9,818 bases of DNA from Phycisphaerae bacterium (GTDB lineage: Bacteria; Planctomycetota; Phycisphaerae; JAJVII01): assembly GCA_028706835.1 (NCBI GenBank), contig JAQTVL010000118.1:1-9818 (forward strand). The letters are read 5' to 3'. The position numbers were made by a program, and so were the translations under genes. This document shows positions 1 to 3,644 of the stretch, piece by piece. Each line of letters starts with the position of its first letter. The first letter of the stretch is position 1. The notes under the pieces were generated by a model. That model was given only the letters and a program-made list of their open reading frames with translations, was not told the origin of the DNA and did no database searches.

Positions 1-54
1 CTTATCGTCTGCATGAGTCTATGGCAACGAGGGGAGAGAGTCAAGAACAAAACG

Positions 55-85
55 CTATAAAGCATTACTAAAACAAGATTTATAG
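55..85. repeat. 7-bp inverted repeat in the AT-rich integrase leader
   Basis: Bases 55-61 (CTATAAA) and 79-85 (TTTATAG) are perfect inverted copies 17 bp apart, ending 5 bp before the integrase start codon. The surrounding 90 bp are far richer in A and T than the rest of the window. The site could be an operator, an integrase or excisionase binding site, or simply part of a promoter. No convincing -35/-10 pair was found, so its role is undecided. Confidence 0.3.
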
Positions 86-90
86 ACGAT

Positions 91-1374
91 GTGATCCCTG
101 GATGGAGTTCTGAGGGAGGCGTCAAATTTCCGCAGATCGACGGCCAGTACTTCACCTGGGTGATCAGGCCGAACCGATGCGACGTCCTCTTCGCCGATGG
201 CCGGTCGAACCGGATTAACGCCGGACGTCACTCGCTCGGCACCAAGTCTTTCGATGATCAGGCTCGCGACGATCTGCGACAGTTGGATCTAATTAAGGCA
301 GTTGAGTTCGGACTAGCCGACAAGGCTATGCTCGATCTGCTGCCGGCCGACCTCCTGCCGCTCGCGGACGGGGCGAAGTTGTACCTCCACCACGTCAGCC
401 GGCCGGCCGCCTTGGGCGGGGCCAGCAAGGGAACTCGAAAGCGGTACAGGACCGTCTTCGACAAGTTCGAGCAGTTCGCCGCTGGGCGACAACTTCGGTT
501 CTGGCAGGAGGTAACCACATCGGTCGTCGAGCACTACGGTCGGTGGCTGGATGAACGCAATTACGCATACCGCAGTCAATTCCTGGAACTCACGACCATT
601 AAACAAGCGATCAAGTGGATGGTCGCCGAAAAACTGCTGCCCGAGGCATCCGTCATCGCGCTGCGGGTCCACAAGCCCCACGGGTCGCCGACGTACTGCT
701 ACACGCCGGAAGAAGTAGCGGCGATCATCGCCAGATGCTTCGCTGACCCGGATTTGTTCTGGCTGGGCAGAGTCCTTGTCGCACTAGCCTACAGCGGGCT
801 TCGAATTGGCGAACTCGCGCAGTTGCAGTGGGACGACATCGACTTGCAGGCAGGGCTCGTAGTAGTGCGGGATGACTCCCGCGGGGGCAAACTGGCTGGA
901 TCCGGGGTCGCGCGAACCACAAAGACCCACCGAAGTCGCAAGGTTGCCATCCACGCGGACCTCCGCAAGGTGCTGGAGGCGATGCCGGGAAATCGCGACG
1001 GTGCAGTGTTCCTCGGCCCGTTGGGTGGACGACTGAAGCCCGACACTGTTCGGAACGTCCTTCAGCGTGAAGTCCTGTTGCCGCTCCGGAACAGGTTCCC
1101 CCGCCGAGGGGACGCCCGCAGCTTTGAGGACGGCCGCATCCACTCGTTCAGGCACTACTTCTGCACGAGCTGCTTCCGAGGCGGCGTTCCGGAATGGCAG
1201 ATCATCGAGTGGTTGGGCCACTCGGACAGTTCAATGGTGAAACTGTACCGCCACATGGGGGCGGCGGATGAGACGCAACGAGCCATGGGCAAAGTCCAGT
1301 CCTTGGGCGGGCTAGAGGCAATCGAGCAGCCTGCCGTTCGTCCAGCAGAGCCGGGTAAAACGGCCGAGAAATGA
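91..1374 (+). CDS. Tyrosine-type site-specific integrase
   Basis: This 427-residue DNA strand-exchange enzyme probably integrates and excises a mobile element at the neighbouring tRNA-Ser gene. The N-terminal 70 residues resemble the leader of many planctomycete integrases (FADGRSN...GRHSLGT). A SAM-like core-binding domain follows at about 92-185, and the catalytic domain at about 203-395. All expected catalytic residues are visible: R238 in SGLRIGEL, K278 in TKTHRSRK, H351 and R354 in HSFRHYF, H377 in EWLGHSD, and the nucleophile Y386 in KLYRHM. The length is normal and the frame intact, so it is likely active. The start is the GTG at 91, the first possible codon after an in-frame stop at 58. 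It has no clear ribosome binding site; a later GTG at 160 is the next candidate. The gene points toward the 3' end of the tRNA. No excisionase is visible, and the family is certain although the target site is inferred. Confidence 0.95.
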   Translation: MIPGWSSEGGVKFPQIDGQYFTWVIRPNRCDVLFADGRSNRINAGRHSLGTKSFDDQARDDLRQLDLIKAVEFGLADKAMLDLLPADLLPLADGAKLYLHHVSRPAALGGASKGTRKRYRTVFDKFEQFAAGRQLRFWQEVTTSVVEHYGRWLDERNYAYRSQFLELTTIKQAIKWMVAEKLLPEASVIALRVHKPHGSPTYCYTPEEVAAIIARCFADPDLFWLGRVLVALAYSGLRIGELAQLQWDDIDLQAGLVVVRDDSRGGKLAGSGVARTTKTHRSRKVAIHADLRKVLEAMPGNRDGAVFLGPLGGRLKPDTVRNVLQREVLLPLRNRFPRRGDARSFEDGRIHSFRHYFCTSCFRGGVPEWQIIEWLGHSDSSMVKLYRHMGAADETQRAMGKVQSLGGLEAIEQPAVRPAEPGKTAEK

Positions 1375-1551
1375 GCCAATGAAGCGGTCGCTCTGTTGGC
1401 GGCGTAGTCAACAGACGCCCGTAGTTCTCTGGGCTGTCGAGGCAGAGGCGATGACCTCTGAGCATCCTCGACCGGAAAGTTGATCAGATGGCGGCGACCC
1501 CTCCAATCCGAGAATTGTGCGAGTCGCTGGGGAGCGTTGAGCCCCGGCTGA

Positions 1552-1584
1552 TTGGCACACTCTTGGCACACCCGGGTGTGCCAA
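1552..1584. repeat. Three TTGGCACAC half-sites, two forming a 22-bp palindrome
   Basis: The 9-mer TTGGCACAC occurs at 1552-1560 and again at 1563-1571, 11 bp apart, about one helical turn. Its inverse GTGTGCCAA is at 1576-1584. Bases 1563-1584 are a perfect 22-bp palindrome with a central CCGG. The cluster lies between the integrase stop codon and the tRNA 3' end, where integrase or accessory-factor sites are expected. A dimeric repressor operator is an alternative. The repeats are certain; binding by the integrase is inference. Confidence 0.6.
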
Positions 1585-1589
1585 ACAGC

Positions 1590-1634
1590 AACGCTCTCGT
1601 AAGCACTGGAATCTCCAGAGGCTACGAGAGCGTT
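1590..1634. terminator. Long hairpin between convergent integrase and tRNA-Ser, possible bidirectional terminator
   Basis: Arms 1590-1601 (AACGCTCTCGTA) and 1623-1634 are perfect 12-bp inverted copies. Within the 21-nt loop, CTGGA (1606-1610) and TCCAG (1614-1618) pair as well, giving a two-tier stem. The plus strand ends the stem with TTTT, while the minus strand has only a weak T run a few bases later. Its place between two convergent transcripts suits transcription termination. The poor T tracts make this uncertain, and it could instead be part of the recombination site. Confidence 0.4.
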
Positions 1635-1644
1635 TTCGGAGGAA

Positions 1645-1675
1645 CGGAGAGGGCGGGATTCGAACCCGCGGTACC
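1645..1675. other. Putative attachment-site core in the tRNA-Ser 3' end
   Basis: Tyrosine integrases commonly recombine within the 3' part of a tRNA gene, including the T arm, and the element restores the gene it enters. Here the integrase gene lies just beyond the tRNA 3' end, so the chromosome-element junction is expected in about 1645-1675. No second copy of this sequence was found in the window. The other junction would lie to the left of base 1. Limits are approximate. Confidence 0.35.
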
Positions 1676-1731
1676 CTTGCGAGCACACAGCATTTCCAGT
1701 GCTGCTCCTTCGGCCACTCGGACACCTCTCC
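1645..1731 (-). tRNA. tRNA-Ser (anticodon GGA)
   Basis: On the minus strand an 87-nt sequence folds as a class II tRNA. The acceptor stem GGAGAGG (1725-1731) pairs with CCTCTCC (1646-1652), with G as discriminator at 1645. The anticodon arm CAGCA-CTGGAAA-TGCTG has anticodon GGA at 1695-1697, reading UCC and UCU serine codons. A long variable arm and a T arm with GGTTCGAATCC follow. The 3' CCA is not encoded, because TTCC follows the discriminator base. The gene is intact despite the neighbouring integrase, as expected when an integrated element restores the tRNA 3' end. Confidence 0.97.
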
Positions 1732-1768
1732 GGGGCGCCAGCCGGGGAATCGGCTGACGGGAACAGCT

Positions 1769-1797
1769 AATTTAGCGGGAATCAGCGCTCGGGTCAA
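1769..1797 (-). promoter_or_regulatory. Predicted sigma70-like promoter of tRNA-Ser
   Basis: On the minus strand TTGACC (1792-1797) and TAAATT (1769-1774) are separated by 17 bp, a good -35/-10 pair. Transcription would begin near 1762, leaving about 30 nt of leader before the mature tRNA. A short hairpin (CAGCCG / CGGCTG, 1739-1756) lies in that leader. The call rests on consensus matching only. Confidence 0.55.
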
Positions 1798-1802
1798 ACG
1801 TA

Positions 1803-1830
1803 TTGACCGCGCCGCCGCAATCCCTATGCT
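1803..1830 (+). promoter_or_regulatory. Predicted sigma70-like promoter of the SDR gene
   Basis: TTGACC at 1803-1808 and TATGCT at 1825-1830 are 16 bp apart, with transcription expected from about 1837. This leaves a leader of about 25 nt before the ATG at 1862. Its -35 box is only 5 bp from that of the divergent tRNA promoter, so the two boxes together form a 17-bp dyad (1792-1808). Confidence 0.55.
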
Positions 1831-1847
1831 ATCGGGTCATCTATCAC

Positions 1848-1853
1848 GAGGAG
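1848..1853 (+). promoter_or_regulatory. Ribosome binding site that fixes the SDR start
   Basis: GAGGAG lies 8 nt before the ATG at 1862. The upstream in-frame ATG at 1826 falls inside the predicted -10 box and has no such site, so 1862 is the better start. Confidence 0.75.
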
Positions 1854-1861
1854 ACGCCGAC

Positions 1862-2716
1862 ATGGCAGCAACACAATCGTTCACACCGTGCGCACTGATC
1901 ACCGGCGCGGGCCAGGGCATCGGACGCGGCATTGCGCTGGCGCTGGCGGCTGACGGCTACGACATCGTGGCGAACGACATCGTGGCCGACCCGACCAACA
2001 CCGCCAAGGGCCTCTACGAGGTCAAGGCCCGCGTCGAAGCGTTCGGCCGGCGTTGCCTGCCCGTGCAGGCGGACATCTCCAAGCCGGCCGATCAGCAGAA
2101 GCTGGTGGACGCCGCGGTCGCCGAGTTCGGCGGAATCGACATGCTGGTGAACAATGCGGGCGTCGCGCCGAAGGTCCGCACGGACATCCTCGAAACGACC
2201 GAGGAGAGCTACGATCGCCTGATGACGATCAACCTTCGAGGTCCGTTCTTCCTGACACAGAAGGTGGCCCGGCAGATGCTGAAACAGCAGGGGTCGGGGG
2301 CCGGGGGCCAGGGGTCGGGCTCCGCCGCGTCTTCCCCAGCCCCCAGCCCCCGAACCCCGACCCCCGTTATCGTCTTCATCAGCTCGATCTCCGCGTATGT
2401 CAGCTCGACCGGCAGGCCCGAATACTGCATCAGCAAGGCCGGCGTGAGCATGTCGGCCATGCTCTACGCCGATCGGCTGGCCAGGGACGGCATCTGCGTC
2501 TACGAGATTCGCCCGGGCATCATCGCAACGGACATGACGGCGGTGGTGAAGGAGAAGTACGACAAGATGATCGCCGACGGCCTGCTTCCGCAGCCGCGGT
2601 GGGGCACGCCGGAGGATATCGGCAAGGCGGTTGTGGGCCTGGCGAAGGGCTACCTCGCCTACTCCACGGGCCAGGTGATCGAGGTCGGCGGTGGATTCGG
2701 GATTCGGAGGTTGTGA
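1862..2716 (+). CDS. Short-chain dehydrogenase/reductase, 3-ketoacyl-ACP-reductase-like
   Basis: This 284-residue classical SDR is probably a cytoplasmic NAD(P)-dependent carbonyl/alcohol oxidoreductase. The Rossmann motif TGAGQGIG is at 14-21 and NNAG at 97-100. The active-site residues are N124 in TINLRG, S175 in FISS, and Y188 and K192 in YCISK. D39 at the end of the second beta strand suggests a preference for NAD(H) over NADP(H). Such proteins are often named 3-ketoacyl-ACP reductase, but no fatty-acid synthesis genes are nearby, so the substrate is unknown and sugar or polyol oxidation is equally possible. The start at 1862 is chosen for its GAGGAG site and the upstream promoter. The oddity is residues 143-168, a Gly/Ser/Ala/Pro-rich stretch encoded by a palindromic insertion. 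It lies in a loop between the helix QKVARQML and the strand VIVFIS, so the fold and active site should survive. Confidence 0.93.
   Translation: MAATQSFTPCALITGAGQGIGRGIALALAADGYDIVANDIVADPTNTAKGLYEVKARVEAFGRRCLPVQADISKPADQQKLVDAAVAEFGGIDMLVNNAGVAPKVRTDILETTEESYDRLMTINLRGPFFLTQKVARQMLKQQGSGAGGQGSGSAASSPAPSPRTPTPVIVFISSISAYVSSTGRPEYCISKAGVSMSAMLYADRLARDGICVYEIRPGIIATDMTAVVKEKYDKMIADGLLPQPRWGTPEDIGKAVVGLAKGYLAYSTGQVIEVGGGFGIRRL
2290..2365. repeat. G-run/C-run palindromic insertion inside the SDR coding sequence
   Basis: Bases 2290-2319 contain five runs of three to five G, and 2334-2365 contain five matching runs of C. The reverse complement of the right arm aligns with the left arm along about 30 bp with few mismatches, around a 14-bp centre. 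The element is read through in frame as a low-complexity loop (SDR residues 143-168). Each arm has enough G runs, on opposite strands, for a G-quadruplex. It looks like a small palindromic repeat that entered the gene without breaking it; membership in a repeat family cannot be shown from one copy. Confidence 0.7.
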
Positions 2717-2741
2717 GGGCGGGGTCAGCAAACCACGGGGC

Positions 2742-2874
2742 GCCGCTGAGGCGCTGAGGACGCTGCGGAAGAAAGAGAATTCAGAATTCAGGAGTCAGAA
2801 TAGCGGCAAGAACGCGTCTCTTCGCTGTTCATTCTGTCCTCTAAATTCCTCCTCTCCCTCAGCGCCTCAGCGGC
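2742..2874. repeat. MITE-like palindromic element between SDR and tpx
   Basis: Perfect 18-bp inverted arms (GCCGCTGAGGCGCTGAGG at 2742-2759, its complement at 2857-2874) enclose 97 bp. A second, imperfect pair lies inside: 2784-2805 around GAATTCAGGAGTCAG, against 2823-2848. The left side also shows short tandem units: CGCTGAGG twice, then CGCTGCGG, and AGAATTC twice. The element fills the gap between two convergent genes and encodes no credible protein. It may be a non-autonomous mobile repeat, a REP/BIME-type unit, or a bidirectional terminator by virtue of its stem. Confidence 0.7.
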
Positions 2875-2895
2875 AAATCCCGGAAGCCCCCGGCC

Positions 2896-3462
2896 TCACG
2901 TCTGGGCCTGCACCGGCTCCGGCTGCGGCTTCTCGGCCTTGTCCCTCGCCAGCAGCGCGCGGGCCACGTCGAGCACCTGGTCGTAGTTCGGCTCGCTGCT
3001 GACTTCGGGCACGAGTTGCTGATACATCAGTTTGCCGTTGCGGGCGATCACGAACACCGCCCGCGCCAGCAGGTTGAGTTCCTTGATTCGCACGCCGTAT
3101 TTCCTGCCGAAATCCCCGCTGCGATAGTCCGAGGTCGTAATCACCGTATGGACGTCGGCCTCGTGGCACCATCGCTTCTGGGCGAACGGCAGGTCCATGC
3201 TCACCGTGAGCAGCACGACGTCGGGCCCGAGTTGGCTGACTTCCTTATCGAACCGCCGCGTCTCGATGTTGCAGGTGGGCGTGTCCAGTGAGGGCACGGT
3301 CGACACAATGACCACCTTGCCGGCGAACTGAGAGAGCTTCACCTCGCTCAGGTCGTTGGCGGCGACGGTGAAGTCCGGGGCCTTGCGCCCGAGTTTCGGC
3401 TCTCTGCCGGTAAGCGTCATCGGGTTGCCTTTGAGCGTGATCTGGCCGGGTCGATCGGGCAT
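2896..3462 (-). CDS. tpx: Thiol peroxidase (atypical 2-Cys peroxiredoxin, Tpx)
   Basis: This 188-residue protein should reduce hydrogen peroxide and organic peroxides using thioredoxin as electron donor. The peroxidatic cysteine is C64 in TPTCNIETRRF and the resolving cysteine C99 in LPFAQKRWCH, in the spacing typical of Tpx, where the pair forms an intramolecular disulfide. The N-terminus (ITLKGNPMTL...) matches the first strands of E. coli Tpx. That supports the start at 3462, which also has GAAAGGA (3470-3476) 7 nt upstream. The C-terminus carries about 16 extra polar residues (KAEKPQPEPVQAQT) beyond the usual end. The gene is monocistronic, convergent with the SDR gene and separated from the vWA operon by 182 bp. 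In Gram-negative relatives Tpx may be cytoplasmic or periplasmic; no signal peptide is seen here, so cytoplasm is likely. Confidence 0.95.
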   Translation of the reverse strand: MPDRPGQITLKGNPMTLTGREPKLGRKAPDFTVAANDLSEVKLSQFAGKVVIVSTVPSLDTPTCNIETRRFDKEVSQLGPDVVLLTVSMDLPFAQKRWCHEADVHTVITTSDYRSGDFGRKYGVRIKELNLLARAVFVIARNGKLMYQQLVPEVSSEPNYDQVLDVARALLARDKAEKPQPEPVQAQT

Positions 3463-3524
3463 GGAGGATTCCTTTCAATTGCGTCGAGTCTTGCGGGAAA
3501 CGCATCAAATACGAACATCAGGAA

Positions 3525-3553
3525 ACGGTACGCGAGTCCGGGCGGGGAGTCAA
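3525..3553 (-). promoter_or_regulatory. Possible tpx promoter
   Basis: On the minus strand TTGACT (3548-3553) is followed after 17 bp by TACCGT (3525-3530). The -35 box is strong but the -10 box matches only three consensus positions. The leader to the tpx start would be about 55 nt. No regulator-binding motif was recognised. Confidence 0.35.
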
Positions 3554-3582
3554 ACGGCTCGTCGTGCGTGACGGCATCTGTT

Positions 3583-3597
3583 TGCCCCATAGGGGCA
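3583..3597. terminator. Short hairpin downstream of the vWA operon
   Basis: TGCCCC (3583-3588) and GGGGCA (3592-3597) form a 6-bp GC-rich stem with a 3-nt loop, about 48 bp past the stop codon of the large vWA gene. No T run follows on either strand, so a role as the operon's intrinsic terminator is only tentative. The rest of the 3463-3644 spacer shows nothing else recognisable apart from the possible tpx promoter and ribosome binding site. Confidence 0.25.
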
Positions 3598-3644
3598 CGA
3601 GATATCCAAACACCGACCATCAAACGGTCACGCTCCCAGGGTCC

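Noticed and set aside
1488..1757. 89-codon plus-strand reading frame across the tRNA-Ser gene
   Set aside because: It runs antisense through the whole tRNA, has no ribosome binding site, and its RAGFEPAVPLRAHS stretch is the familiar false translation of a tRNA-Ser complement.
1844..2731. 295-codon minus-strand frame opposite the SDR gene
   Set aside because: Antisense shadow; the plus-strand frame has complete SDR motifs, a promoter and a ribosome binding site.
2742..2874. CRISPR array or simple tandem repeat between SDR and tpx
   Set aside because: The repeated units are short and adjacent, without spacers, and the main symmetry is inverted, so a palindromic element explains it better.
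3417..3623. 68-codon minus-strand frame upstream of and overlapping tpx
   Set aside because: It overlaps the tpx start out of frame and has no domain or ribosome binding site.
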